Source: CAG-1138 sp964495385 (GTDB lineage: Bacteria; Bacillota; Clostridia; Christensenellales; CAG-917). Taken from it: a stretch of DNA of 52,133 bases. The position numbers were made by a program, and so were the translations under genes. Shown here in pieces: positions 31,884 to 44,700 of this stretch (positions within the stretch are counted from its first letter, which is position 1; each line of letters begins with the position of its first letter). The stretch lies in the NCBI GenBank assembly GCA_964495385.1, contig CAZBVO010000010.1, forward strand, positions 1 to 52,133. The letters are read 5' to 3'. The notes beneath the pieces were generated by a model. That model searched no databases. It was not told the DNA's origin and saw only the letters and a list, made by a program, of their open reading frames with translations.

Positions 31884-32897
31884 ATGAAAAGAATTTTGAT
31901 GATAACCACCGGAGGTACCATTGCTTCCGTCGAGGACGGAAACGGTTTGACGCCGCTTCTTTCGCCGGAGGAATTGCTGAAATACGTTCCGAAAGTGCGA
32001 GCCGTGTGCGACGTCGACACCCTTCAGGTTATGAACATCGACAGCACCAATATGAGTCCCGACGCCTGGATAACCATCGCGTCGGCGGTTAAGAACAATT
32101 ACGACCGCTACGACGGGTTTGTGATATGCCACGGAACGGATACTATGGCGTACACCGCAGGGGTTTTGAGTTATATGATTCAACACTCCCCGAAGCCCGT
32201 AGTGATAACGGGCAGTCAGCGTCCTATAAACAAAGAGGAAACGGATGCCAAAGCCAATTTGACGGATGCGTTCGTGTATGCTTCGTCGGCGTACGCTGCC
32301 GACGTAACGCTGGTTTTTGACGGGAAAGTCATTGCCGGAACTCGCGCAAAAAAGATACGAACCAAAAGTTACGACGCATTTTCAAGCATCGATTTTCCGG
32401 TTCTGGCGACCATTCGCGACGGAAAGGTTATACAGTATATAAAGCCCGAAAAGGCACTTAAACCGTGTTTTTACGACAAATTAAACCCAAAAGTTGGGCT
32501 TGTCAAACTTACGCCGGGCATGCAAAGCGAAATTTTGGACAGCTACTTTTTCTACAACGATGCGGTTGTAGTGTCCAGTTACGGGACGGGCGGAATTCCT
32601 GTCGGGGGCTACTACGATTTTTACGAAATAATCAAAAAGTGGCGCAAGCAGGGCAAGCTGTGCATAATGAGCACACAGGTGCAGTCGGAAGGCAGCGACA
32701 TGAGTGTTTACAAAGTGGGGACCGAGGCGAAAGCCGAACTGGGTTTTTTGGAAGCGTTTGACATGACTCAGGAATGCGCACTCACAAAGCTTATGTGGAT
32801 TTTGGGGCAAACGTCCGACCCTGCCGAAATAGAACGGATGTTTTACACCACGGTCAATTACGACGTTTTATCTTACAACAACAAACAGGAGGCATAA
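31884..32897 (+). CDS. ansA: L-asparaginase, type I (cytoplasmic)
   Basis: 337 residues, hydrolysing asparagine to aspartate and ammonia. The nucleophile loop is ITTGGTIAS with Thr12. The second catalytic motif is HGTDTMAYTAG (near 83-93), with VVITGSQRPI (near 112) completing the site. The STQVQSEGSDMSVYKVG segment and lack of a signal peptide fit the cytoplasmic AnsA type. AAGGATGGCCCTT precedes the chosen ATG; an in-frame ATG at 31875 overlaps the ribosome site. Its stop codon TAA is directly followed by the tldD start, so translation is coupled. Placement with TldD/TldE suggests a role in handling peptide breakdown products, by inference. Confidence 0.9.
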   Translation: MKRILMITTGGTIASVEDGNGLTPLLSPEELLKYVPKVRAVCDVDTLQVMNIDSTNMSPDAWITIASAVKNNYDRYDGFVICHGTDTMAYTAGVLSYMIQHSPKPVVITGSQRPINKEETDAKANLTDAFVYASSAYAADVTLVFDGKVIAGTRAKKIRTKSYDAFSSIDFPVLATIRDGKVIQYIKPEKALKPCFYDKLNPKVGLVKLTPGMQSEILDSYFFYNDAVVVSSYGTGGIPVGGYYDFYEIIKKWRKQGKLCIMSTQVQSEGSDMSVYKVGTEAKAELGFLEAFDMTQECALTKLMWILGQTSDPAEIERMFYTTVNYDVLSYNNKQEA

Positions 32898-34232
32898 ATG
32901 TACAAATTTCCAAAAGGTCTTTACACGGACGTGAGAATCGAAAGCGTATTTTCGACTCGCATCGTGTACGAGAATTTTCAGATGATTCAAAACAAGTGCA
33001 AAACCGATAAAGGTGCGTTTGTCAGGGTGTATGACGGCAAGCGTTGGTTTTATGCCGCAACAAGCGATCTCGATGCGGTGCAGAGCGAAATAGACAACCT
33101 CGCAAAAATGGCCGCACCTAACGATGCAATCGACGAAAACGAAACCGTCAAACGTTTTGAAGTGAACGTCGGCGAGGATTTCAGATTCAAAGACACGGAC
33201 GTGTCGAAAATTTCCGAGCAGGAAAAAATTGCCCTTTGCGAAACCTATCTTCCGGAATTAAAATGCGACAAAATGCCTATGTCGAGGCTGTTTTACGTCG
33301 ACAATCACACCGAAAAGCACATCGTGTCCAGCAAGGGAACCGACATCAAATTCGATTATCAGACTTGCGCCATAGTGGCGGCGGGAATGTTGGTTGTGGG
33401 CGGATTGCCGCAATCGTTCAGATGCGACAAAACGGGCGTTTGCTTTGACGAGCTTAAAAACCTCGGCGGCAAAATCATCGACGAAATAAACGACACCGTC
33501 GACTATGCCGAAAAGGCCGTTCCTGTTGAAAAGGGCGAATATACTTGCGTTCTCGCGCCGGAAGCAACGGGCGTTTTCACGCACGAAAGTTTCGGTCACA
33601 AAAGCGAAGCGGACTTTATGATCGGCGACGAAACCATGATAAAAGAATGGGCGTTGGGCAGTCGAGTGGGCAGCGACATTTTGAGCATTGTCGACACCGG
33701 CATTTACGAGGGAAGCGGCTTTGTTCCGTATGACGACGAAGGCACCAAAGCGAAGTACAATTACATTATAAAAGACGGCATTTTGAGCGGCAGATTGCAC
33801 AGCGCATACACCGCTTCGGCCCTCGACGAAGGCCTTACCGGAAACGCTAGAGCCATCAATTTCGAATATGAACCTATCGTGCGTATGACCAACACGTTCA
33901 TCCTGCCGGGCAGCAACACCGTGGAGGAATTGTTTGAGGGAGTTAAGCTTGGAATTTATATCAAGAGCATTTCGCACGGAAGCGGAATGAGCACTTTCAC
34001 CATTGCCCCGACAAAGGCGTATATGATCCGCGACGGCAAGATTGCCGAGCCCGTCAAGGTGTCCGTAATTTCGGGCAACGTAATGCGCACACTTAGCCAA
34101 ATCGACGGTTTAAGCAACAAAACCGAGTACTTATCGTTCGCTTTGGGCGGATGCGGCAAAATGGAACAGATGCCGTTGCCGGTTGGATTCGGTGGCCCTT
34201 ATATGAGAGTCAACGGAATTTCGGTGCTGTAA
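32898..34232 (+). CDS. tldD: TldD-type metalloprotease subunit
   Basis: 444 residues. The Zn-binding HExxxH is HESFGH (229-234), in THESFGHKSEADF, and the conserved C-terminal Cys lies in ALGGCGKMEQ (near 417). TldD pairs with TldE to form a hollow heterodimer that cleaves unfolded or modified peptides and matures microcin B17 and other peptides in E. coli. The N-terminal third, expected to form the peptide-threading wall, is divergent. The ribosome site GGAGG lies in the end of ansA. It is followed after 12 bp by its TldE partner. Confidence 0.92.
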   Translation: MYKFPKGLYTDVRIESVFSTRIVYENFQMIQNKCKTDKGAFVRVYDGKRWFYAATSDLDAVQSEIDNLAKMAAPNDAIDENETVKRFEVNVGEDFRFKDTDVSKISEQEKIALCETYLPELKCDKMPMSRLFYVDNHTEKHIVSSKGTDIKFDYQTCAIVAAGMLVVGGLPQSFRCDKTGVCFDELKNLGGKIIDEINDTVDYAEKAVPVEKGEYTCVLAPEATGVFTHESFGHKSEADFMIGDETMIKEWALGSRVGSDILSIVDTGIYEGSGFVPYDDEGTKAKYNYIIKDGILSGRLHSAYTASALDEGLTGNARAINFEYEPIVRMTNTFILPGSNTVEELFEGVKLGIYIKSISHGSGMSTFTIAPTKAYMIRDGKIAEPVKVSVISGNVMRTLSQIDGLSNKTEYLSFALGGCGKMEQMPLPVGFGGPYMRVNGISVL

Positions 34233-34244
34233 AAGGAGGCCAAT

Positions 34245-35456
34245 ATGATTAAGGAACTGTATAAAATCAAAAAACACGAAATCTGCCTTAACGTAACGCA
34301 AGGCGCAGTCGACAGCGTGAGAATTAAGAACATCACCAAAAGCGGCGCAAGGGTTTACGACGGCGAATATATCGGCATAGCCGGCACACTCGGCGAGCCG
34401 ACGGAAGCACTTTTTGAGGCGGCCGAAAAAAATCTTGCAAAAAAGATAGAGTACAAGTTTGAACCCGAAAAAAACAAAGTCCGCCATCGCAGTGCGGTTG
34501 AAGAACGCTACACCGACAAGCAGATTGCCGATTTCGGCGACGAGCTTCTTAAAAAGCTGACGGCGGCGCATCCCGAATTTGTTTTTTCAAACAAAATCAA
34601 ATGGGCCGAACGTGAATGTTCGCTGAAAAACGATGCCGGTTTGGATTATACGGACGTCGACGGCTATTACGTTGTCAGCATCATTTACAAACACCGTGAC
34701 AGCGTGGCGGTTTTCGACGGCGGATTGTCGTCGGTGGGGCGCAAATTCGACGTGGACGAAATAGTTGCGTCGTTTGACGGCGAGCTTTCGTCGTTCACAC
34801 GTCCTGTCGAACTGCCCGAAGGCGAGAAACTTCCGGTTATCGCCGATTTTCAGGTGCTGGGCGGCAAAATTGCCGAAGCACTTGACGGAAAACAGCTGGG
34901 ACACGGCGCAAGTTTGTTTGCTGACAAGATAGGCAAAAAGGCCTTTTCGGAAGATTTTACCTTGGGTTCGGATTTGGCCTTGACTACGGCGGACGTTTTC
35001 TTCGACAGCGAAGGCAGCACTCTGGAAAACGATAGGTTCGATTATATCGAAAACGGCGTGATAAAAACAGGTATGGCCGACAAAAAGACGGCCGCAACGT
35101 TCGGAGTGCAAAACACCGCTTGCGCAGGCGGCGGCCACGACGACGTTCCCGTTTTGGGAAGTGCCTCGTTGGTTCCAAAACCTTCGGACAAGACCTTAAA
35201 ACAGCTTTTGAACGGCCAAAAAGCCATCTACGTCAGCATGATGAGCGGCGGCGACACCACCAACGAAGGCGAATTCGCATCGCCTGTTCAGCTTGCTTAT
35301 TTGGTTGAAGACGGACGTTTGGTGGGCAAACTTCCCGAGTTCGGCGTGTCGGGCAATATCTTCGATTTGTTCGGAAGCGACTTTGTGGGCGCACCTTCCG
35401 ACTGCTTCACGAAAGGCTCGAATTTGGTTGTCTGCAACATGAAAATTTCAAGATAA
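34245..35456 (+). CDS. pmbA: TldE/PmbA-type non-catalytic subunit
   Basis: 403 residues homologous in layout to TldD but without HExxxH; the equivalent segment is KQLGHGASLFADKIGKK (near 212-228). NTACAGGGHDDVP and the C-terminal GFxSPVQLAYLVEDG-type segment (GEFASPVQLAYLVEDGRLVG) are typical for TldE. It supplies one wall of the TldD/TldE cavity. AAAAGGAGGCCAAT precedes the ATG. It ends the operon at a strong terminator. Confidence 0.9.
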   Translation: MIKELYKIKKHEICLNVTQGAVDSVRIKNITKSGARVYDGEYIGIAGTLGEPTEALFEAAEKNLAKKIEYKFEPEKNKVRHRSAVEERYTDKQIADFGDELLKKLTAAHPEFVFSNKIKWAERECSLKNDAGLDYTDVDGYYVVSIIYKHRDSVAVFDGGLSSVGRKFDVDEIVASFDGELSSFTRPVELPEGEKLPVIADFQVLGGKIAEALDGKQLGHGASLFADKIGKKAFSEDFTLGSDLALTTADVFFDSEGSTLENDRFDYIENGVIKTGMADKKTAATFGVQNTACAGGGHDDVPVLGSASLVPKPSDKTLKQLLNGQKAIYVSMMSGGDTTNEGEFASPVQLAYLVEDGRLVGKLPEFGVSGNIFDLFGSDFVGAPSDCFTKGSNLVVCNMKISR

Positions 35457-35481
35457 AACTTAGCTTCAAAAAGCTTTTTGA

Positions 35482-35507
35482 ACCCCTCGCAACGCGAGGG
35501 GTTTTTT
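35482..35507 (+). terminator. Terminator of asparaginase-TldD-TldE operon
   Basis: ACCCCTCGC-AAC-GCGAGGGGT followed by TTTTT. Confidence 0.9.
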
Positions 35508-35664
35508 GACGCTATTAATTTGCGGCAATGTTTTTTGAGAGAGCGGTAAGGCACGGGCAGAGAAGGCGTGACGGGTTTTTGGCGCAAAACGCCGAGGCCC
35601 CTTTCCGAAAGCGATATTTGGCACAAAATTCCACCATTTTTTGGCCGCAAAAATGACAAAGGTG

Positions 35665-35694
35665 TTGACAGGCGCCGTTTTAGTGATGTATAAT
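35665..35694 (+). promoter_or_regulatory. Promoter of first giant surface protein gene
   Basis: -35 TTGACA (35665-35670) and -10 TATAAT (35689-35694) have 18-bp spacing. The leader of about 100 nt is AT-rich and contains a small GGC-GAAA-GCC hairpin before the ribosome site. Upstream, 35508-35664 shows no gene. Confidence 0.7.
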
Positions 35695-35799
35695 TGACGT
35701 ATGATGGAATATTGTGTAAACTAAATTTTATTAAAAATTTATTTTAGTATTCTATTATAACGTGCATACACGAGGCGAAAGCCTTAGGGGAGGATAAGT

Positions 35800-38700
35800 A
35801 TGAAAAATCAAAAACGCATGGGTACTTTGCTCAGATTGACGGCTATCGTCGCCGTGGCGCTTTTGTGCGTCGGCGCGATTTCCGCATCTTTTGCATGCCC
35901 GAACGTGGCCTCGGCTCAGACGCTGACCGTTGCTCAGAGTCCGGCTTCTGTTTCCACGATGGAAACTAGCGGTAGAATAATGAACCTTAAGTTTTCTTCC
36001 GCAATCGATTGGAACAGCGGCTACACCGTCAATTACGACAGCAATTTGTCACAAAAGGCAACGTTTTTCCATGGCAACGACGCAAGCATAACGTACAATG
36101 ACGACGGTAGCGTGAAAGTGAAACATGAGAGCGCTGCCGTGAACTATAAAACGATGACAATAACGTATTTCTCGTTTGACAGCGCTTTGCAACCGCTTAT
36201 CGACGCAGGTGCGCTTCAGGTTCAGGTCAAGGCATCCACTTCGGGAGACAGTCAAATTTCCGAAATGCTGATAAAGGGCTACTTCAACACTGACGATATT
36301 CTCGCTTTGGCCGAAATTTCATCTACGGACGACGATACCGATGCGAATTCCGCATTTCAAAGAATCAGGGACGATTCGACTTATCAATTTGCTTCGGGCA
36401 AAGGCCTTAACGCAAGCAGCGGTACATACGCAACAATCACCGTGCCGACCGGCTCGAAATATTTTGCCGTAAACCTTCAGACGAAGAAGAGTACTTTAAG
36501 CAATAAGACGGCTACCTTCTCCAACATATCGGTTACTTTTACGGTTGACAAGTCAAAACTGGGCGAACCGGTTTCGTACAACGGACAGGACGTTGCAGGC
36601 AACACCTTTGGCAACCTTTCGGCAATTTCGTTGACGGCAAAGGGTGCCAACACTCCGTACGGTTTTGTAACTTCCGACACCAAGGAAACCGTTTCGGCAA
36701 ACATGTACGTTCCGACCAACGGCAGTGCGGTTTTGGCAAACACCGTTTTTGGCGGTAAAACTGCCGACGGCGTAACCGTCAAGGGCGCAGTTATGTGTCT
36801 TACGGGTATGGGCTCGGTTGTTTCGGGCGGCACGCTTACCGAAAAAATCACGTTTGCTTTTGACGGCGGTGCCGAAAAGACGCTTGCCGAAGCAATAAGC
36901 GAAGGCTATTTGTCTTCTTATTCCACAAACACCTGGGGAGATACCGCCACCACGGTAAACTTCAACTGGACGTTTGTCAAAAACACGGCGGCGGTTGTCA
37001 GATTTTACAATCTTAAAGGCGACGCGCTTGTTTGGAACCTCACTTTGACGGGTATCGATACGGATACGCCGTCCACTCCTGTTTTTGTCGGAGATACCTC
37101 TAAGTGGTACGTTACCGACGATGCAATCGACCTTTTCGACGTTTCCTCCTCTGTCGAAAACGATGTTATTTACCTTTATCAATACGCATACAGCGCAGTC
37201 GGTTTTGACGATATCGACGAAAGCACCTTCACCTTAAAACGCAGCAGCAAAACGACCACCGAGGTCAAGGGCGCAGACGTTAAAGACGGCAAACTGTCCT
37301 TTGCTTTCCCTAAGGGCAGTGGCTACTACAAGGTCAAAGCCGTGGCTATCGACGGAGCAGGCAACTGCAGCGCCGAAACTGCCGTATACAACCTTAAAAT
37401 AGACAAGGACGAACCTGTTGCAAACATCAGGGCAACCACCGCGGACGGAAAGGTTTACTCCGACGGCGAGTGGGTTAATCAGAACGTTTCCATCACCGTT
37501 CACAAACTTAAATCAACCACCAGCGGCACCGTGTTTATGTATTCGACGGACGGCGGCGCAACTTGGAACGACGCCAACACCATAAAGGAAGGCGACGTGT
37601 TGACCATAGCTGTCGAAGACGGCGGCCAAACCTCGTGCGTTTACACCTTTAAAGCGGTAAAAGGCACCGGACAGGAATTTGTCGTGGGTGACGTCGCTTA
37701 CAACGTCAATATCGACAAAAAGGCTCCGCTGCTTCCGACCATTACGGAATTCGATCCGTATCTTGTTTCGGCAGGCTACAATTGGTACACCGATGCTTGG
37801 ACCATGTCTGTCAGGTTCGATTTCGATGACGACAGAATCGGTTCGGGCGACGGCATTATGATGTACTACACCATAACCGAACGCGACGGCACTTACGTCG
37901 GCGGCGACGAATATGCGCTTCAAGCGGTTGACAACCGCCTGACCTTCGATTTTGCGGGAAGCGCTTTGGGTGGCAAACGTACCATCACCGTTTACACCGT
38001 CGACCAGGCGGGCAACAGAAGCGAAAACGACCTCGTGATTGACTTTTTGGCCGATGCCAACGTCTACGTTGTCGGGGCAGACGCTTCCGTCAACAGCCTC
38101 ACCGGCGCAACGGGCGGCAAAATCACCTTGAACAACGCCGACAGAAAATACACCCGTAACGACACCGTAACGGGCAAAGTGGTTGCGGCAAGCGGCTACA
38201 AATTCTTCCAAAGCGATTTTTCCGCCGTCTACTCCAACGGCACCGTAACTTTGGACGGCAACGACGGTTTCAGCGTGGATCTTTACAAAAACGTGATCGA
38301 CGCCGATCCTTCCGACATCTCTTTCGAAGCAAGCTTTAGAAAAATCGTCAGCCCTACCGTCCAAACCGCCGAGTTGGTTTACAACGGCGAACTGCGTTTG
38401 CCTGCACTCGTCGACGCAAACGGCACCGAAATTTCGGATATGTACGCTTATGCGACGGGCGACTTCGAAGCACTCAAAAAGAGAAACGTGGGGGATTATT
38501 CCTTCACCTTAACTTACAAAGACAACGCCGACGTTTGGTTTAACGACGTCGAAATTTCCTATTCCGTGGTTGCGGCAACCTTGACGGTTGTTCCGAATTT
38601 GGGACAATCCAAGGTTTACGGCGAGGCCGATCCTTCCGTTTTGAAGTTTACCGCAAGCGGATTTATGGGCACTGATTCGTTGGATGCCGCAAGCGTTTTG

Positions 38701-41700
38701 AAGAGAGCAGACGGACAAAACGTCGGCAAATATGCTTACGACGTGTCCGCAATCGGCGTTAACGACGGCAACGGCGGCAAAAACTACGTCGTGTCCGTGG
38801 CCAACGACGCAGATTTGTTTGAAATCACCAAGCGTCCTATCACCTTGAAACCGCTTTTGACTTCCTCGACTTACAACGGCGTTACCGTTTACTCTGATGC
38901 CGTTTTGTCCGACGGAACTTTGGCGGCAGGCGACGAACTCGATTCGCTGGACGTTATGTTCCTTGTCGGCACCGATGCCGGCAGCTACACCGCACTTCCT
39001 GTAACCAGAACGGGCGTTAGCACCGACGTTGCGGGTTCGGCGGCCAATGCAAACTATGCAATTTCGTTTGACGTTTCCGAAAAGATAGTCATCAATCCGC
39101 AAACCGTTAACTTTGCTTTCCAAACCGTACACGCCGTTTACGGCTCGACGGCTCAACACGTTGTTGCAACTTCGTCGCCGATAATCTCCGAATCCGACTA
39201 CACCGTTTCAAACGTTGTCCGCAAAGAGGGCAATGCGGCCGGCGAATACGCTTACGTTTCGGCCGACATAGTGATTGAAAACGCAAACTTCGTTCTCGGC
39301 ACGGTCGATTTGGAATCGGGCAAATACATAATTGACAAAAAAGACGCTTCCGTCAAGTTCGGAGGCAGTGCGACTTACGGCGACGATTTCACCGCAACTT
39401 TCGTCTTTGACGGACTTGTCGAGGGCGATACCGTTCCTGCGGAGCTTTCGAGTTATCACGTCGGGCAAGTTTTGGTTGTGGGCACTTTGCCTGTCACCGT
39501 TCCGTCAGTTTTTGCGACGTCGCTCGAAACCGTTTTGCCAAACTACAACTTCGATTATTCCGAACTCACAAGCATCACAGTTTTGCCGAGAAGCATCACC
39601 GCAACCGTCGGCAGAACCGTTTTGGTTGAGGAACTCGAAACCAACCCTGTCACTTCGGATCCGACCAGCATCGGCCTTATCTTCAAAAACGTCGTCGAAG
39701 GCGGCGCGGATATGTCGGGCATCACGCTTTCTTACACGGACGAGAGCGGCAACGCCGTTACTCCGTCGGCAGAAGGCTTCTTCACCGTTTTGTTCAACAA
39801 CCTTCCGTCCGAATACGTTTTGACGGGCGAAACTGTTTTGGTTGTAGGAAAGGGCAAAGTGGTTGTCGTTTCCGTAAATTCGGCAACAAAGGCTTATGAC
39901 GGCGTTGCCGTCAACGTTGCCGATTTGCTTGCTTTCACCGTTGACGGAGCGGAATTTGTTCCTGCAGACGGCGAACTCACCGTAAACCTCGGCACCGCAA
40001 GCGAAATCAAAAACGTCGGAACCTACTCGGTCAGCGTCAACGTCAAACGTGCGGCTACCGAAACCGAACCGGCTTGCTTCGGCTTTGCAAAATTTGACTT
40101 CACCGTCAGTGCGGCACACGTCAGCGTAAACGTTCTCGACCTTTCGAGAACTTATGGCGATACCGTTCCTACGGCGTTGAATTATACTCTCACGGGTGTG
40201 GCGGCCGGCCATAACGGCAGCGTGGAACTTAACGGCTTCGATTCGGTTGACGCAGGTTCTTACACCTTAACCGTTGCCAAATTTACCGTTTTGGACGGCG
40301 ACGGCACGGAAGTTACCGCAAACTACGTCCTTGACGACGCGGATGTGGTTTACACTGTAAACAAGGCTCCTTTGACCATCCGCTTTATCGGCGGCACGGC
40401 AACTTACGGCGTGCTTAGACCTTCCGTTTCGTACGAAGCAGAGGGCTTTGTTGCAGGCGACGACGAAAGCGTGCTTACCGTAGGCACCGCTACGTTGAAA
40501 ACTCCGTATGCCGTTCCTGTCCCGGGTGTTTACACCGAAATAGAGGCAAAAGGTTTTGCCGCGGCAAACTACGACGTAGTGTTCGACACGGACGGCTTCC
40601 GTTACGTCATCGGCAAGAAAGAAGTGGCCGTAACAGAGGACAACGTTTATGCTTCCGACAAAACTTACGACGGCACCGCAAATGCGGCGGGCACCGTTGA
40701 TATTTCCGCTTTTGTTGTGGGCACCGACGACGTTTACGTTACCGCAGACGCAAGTTTCGACAGCGCAGACAGCGGTGTGCGGACGGTAACCTTCACCAAC
40801 ATCAAACTTCAAGGCGAGGATTCAGCTTACTACAGCCTGTCGCTTGACGGCGACTCGCTGACCGTTGGCGGCGTTGTGATTTCCAAGTACGTTTGGGCAG
40901 TCAACGATACAACCTTCAACGTTTCGGTTGCAGGCAAAGTTTACGACGGCACCAACCTTATCCCGACCGAAGCTATAACGGGCGCAGACACCTGCATTCC
41001 TGAAATCTTCAGAAACAGCGGCGTCAAAATCAGCATTCACGGCACTTATAACGACAAAAACGCAGGCACCGACGTAACGGCTACGTTGACGGTGTCCGTT
41101 GCGCTTACAAACTGGGCAAACAACGTCGAATTTGTCGAAAGCGGCTCGGTTAAGAGAATTTCTTCCGACAAAGACAAGGTGTCCTTTGTTGTCGAAACAA
41201 GCGGATTGGAAATTGCCAAACGTGAACTTGTCATCGGCTCCATAAAGGTTGGCGACATCGTGTTTGACGGCAAGGCAGACCTCAATTACCTCAAATTCAA
41301 CACCTACTTTGTTGAAGGTAAAGATATCGTGGCAGGCGACGTCGTGTATCTCGACGCAAGCGGCACGTTGGACGACGTCAACGTCGGACTCAGGACGGCA
41401 ACGTTCACCGTTTCGGGACTCAGGACGGTTGGCTCCTACGGCAACTACGTTCTCGACGCTCAAGCCAACGATTCGTTTATCGGCAACGAATTGACCTGCG
41501 ACGTCAACGTTAAACCGAGAGAATTGGCTCTCGAAATCACCCTCGAACAGGGACGCAGCTACATCGGTCAGGACGCAAACACAATCGGTATCGATTCGTC
41601 CGCGCTCGTTTGGGGCGCCGACGGCAGCATCGGCTTCAACCCTGACGTATATTTCGTGTGGAACAGAAACGTTCAGGCTTTGTTTGCCGACGGAACGGGC

Positions 41701-44700
41701 AACGTAAGCGTTGACAGCCGCGGCAACGTGGTGGCTAAACGAGTTGTCGTTTCGGGCATCGAACTGGTTCAGTCTGACAAGATTACATCCGATCCGGATT
41801 TGGCGGCAAAACCTATATACAACGTATCGAACTACGTCATTTCCGGCGTAACGGACGGCAAGTATTACACCGAAGCAACCGTTTTGCCTAAACAAATCGA
41901 AATCGATGCCGACGGCATCGTGCTTAACGACAAGTATTACGACAAAACCACCGACGGTTCCATCAGCTTTATCGCAAACGCGGTAAGAGGCGTGGTCGAA
42001 AGCGACAAGGGCCTTGTGGCTCCGAAATCCACCGTAGTTTGGACAACCAGCGACGCCGGCGACAGCACCGCATACGTCAACATCGTGGGGCTTGAAGGCG
42101 AGAAGGCTTCCAACTACGTTTTGTCCGAAACCATCGGCATGCTTATGTCGGGCACCATAAAACCTGCACAGATAACCGTCAAGGAAGTTGTTTTTGACGA
42201 CAAAAACTATGACGGCACCACGGCGGCCACCTTCCGCAAGGCAACCATCGAAGGCGTTTACGGCGGCGACATTGTGGCACTTGAAGTTTACGACTATGCG
42301 TTTGTAAGTGCCGACGTTGCTTACGTATCCGACGGTGTTTACGGCAACGTTAAGATAACCGCAAAGGCTCGCTTGACCGATTCGAGCAATCGCAACTACA
42401 GCCTCTATTCCGACACAAATGCGGTAGACAGCATCGAACTCGAGGACAGCGCGGTGATTTTGCCTTACGTTCTCGGTTTCGGAAAAGACAACATCAAAAT
42501 AACCCCGATAGTTTACGAACTTGCCTTCCTCGATCGCGATCCGTCCGCACCGATGGACATCGACGGCAACAACTACAGCGTTAAGTACGAAACTTTGCCG
42601 GGCGGCGAAACGATTGAGATCAAATTCAGCTCGGCACGCTATATGGCAGTGGTAGTAGGCAACAACATAAGCTGTGAATTTGTGGTCGAAGGCATTTACA
42701 GCGACAATCGCATCAATCACAACTACGTTCTCAACGGAACCAACGTGATTTACTGCGGCGCAAGGATCAAACCTGCCGAAGTCGAAATTGCCGTTGCAGG
42801 CACCAACCATACCGTCGAATACGGCAACGTGTTTGACGTATCCAAGGTCGGCGTCGACTACACCGTCAACGGAGTAAGGCTGGAAAGCACTTCGGCTGAA
42901 TACAAAAAGATTGCAAACATCGCAAAAACAATTGTTACTTGCGAACAAAATGCCCGTACTTCCGTCGGTTCGGCGTCCATCGACCTCAGCTACTCCGACA
43001 ACCAAAGCTTCACCTTCAACACGAGGCCGGGTACGGTGCGTATCACCAAAGCCAAACTTTACGTCGAGTCGGCAAACGTCAACGTCATAAAGGGCAACGA
43101 GGTGATTTTGCCTGAACTTACTTATTCGGGCTGGAAAAACAGCGACGGTTTGAGCGTTTTGAAAGAAGTTCCGAAGGCTACCACCGAAGCCAACCGCCAC
43201 AGCGACGTGGGCGAATACGCCATCGTCATTTCCGGCGGCGACGCAACCAACTATGAATTTGTCTACGGCACTTCGGCGAAGGTTACCGTATCGCAAAGTC
43301 AGGTTGAAGGCAGCGAATGGAAAGATGCCGTTTACGAAAAGGGCGTCTACGTCAAAACCGCAAAATACAACTACGGCATGGCAGTCAGCATGGAGGTTGT
43401 CACCACCAACGTTGACTACAAGGTCGAATACTTTGTTTACACCAACGATTCGTACGGCACCGACGGTGAAGAACCTTTGTCGGCGGCGGTCGAAGTCGGA
43501 ACCTACTACGTCAAAGCAGTGGTAAGCTACGAAGGAAGCACCAGCCAGCAGCTGTTCGGCGTTCTGAAGATAGGCAAGGCGGACATCAACGTTGAAGTTT
43601 ACGGCTACGACAGCGTGACTTACGACGGACAACCGCACGCAGTATCGGGCAGAGTGGTCGGTCTTTCGGGGCTTGACGTAACGGTTTGGTACCGCGACAA
43701 GACAAAGGCCAACGCTCACGCCACCAAAGATGCTCCGACCAATGCCGGAACTTACACCGTTTGGGCGGAATTCGACGGAGAGGCAAGCAACAACTACAAC
43801 TCGGCAAAGAGTGCTGAACGTACTTTCACAATCAACACGGCAACGGTAAGCGTTTCGGTTGAATCGGATCAATTCGTTTACGACGGAAAGGCAAAGGCTG
43901 TCCAATATTCCGTGGCCAACAGAGAAAAACTGGCCGACCAAGGCGTTTACGTTGCGGTTCGCTATAAGTACGGCGACAACGATTATCAAATCGTTTACGA
44001 TTCGAATTATCCTGATGCATCGCAGTCGGGCACGGCTCCTTCGGACGTCGGCACTTATGAATACGGCTTCATCCTCGTCGGAGGCAAGGAAGGCAACTAC
44101 GTTATCAAACGTACTACCGGCAGCGGCCTTACGGGTATGCTTACAATCGGTCAGTCGCAAGTTACCGGCGGCACGATAAACAAAATCACCGTTGCACCGT
44201 CCACAAGCGGCGAAACCCCTACCATAATCCCTGTCGATACCGAACTTGTTTACACGCACTATTCGTCGGCAGAGGCGGCGGAAGAGTCGACTTGGGCAAA
44301 CGCACTGTGGAAAGCTCTCACCGAAGGAAGTCAACTCACGTCGGACGAAACACTCATTTTCGTGGCAAGGCTGATGCAGCTTAACGGCGGAATCGAAAGC
44401 AGTGCTTTCAGCGGCCCGGTTACCATCACTTTGCAGCTGCCTGAGGGCATCGCAGGCTCCAACGTCAAACTGGTTCGAGTCAACTCGTCGGGTGAAATTT
44501 TGGAAGAAGTGAAATGCACCTTCAACGGCGACAGCGTAGTGTTTGAAACTCAGGACCTCGGCTATTACGTGTTTGTGAAGGAAGCTATCCTTAACAGCAC
44601 CGTCATCTACATTCTGCTTGGCGTGCTTGGCTTTGTTGCGGCGGCGGTCGTTATGGTCATCGCACTGAAGAAAGCGGCTCAGTATCGCAACATGAAGGCC

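Noticed and set aside
40822..44334. 1170-codon open frame on the minus strand inside giant gene 1
   Set aside because: It is antisense to a protein with signal peptide, repeats and membrane helix. The strong C-ending codon bias of the plus gene removes stops from the opposite frame. It has no ribosome site or recognisable family.
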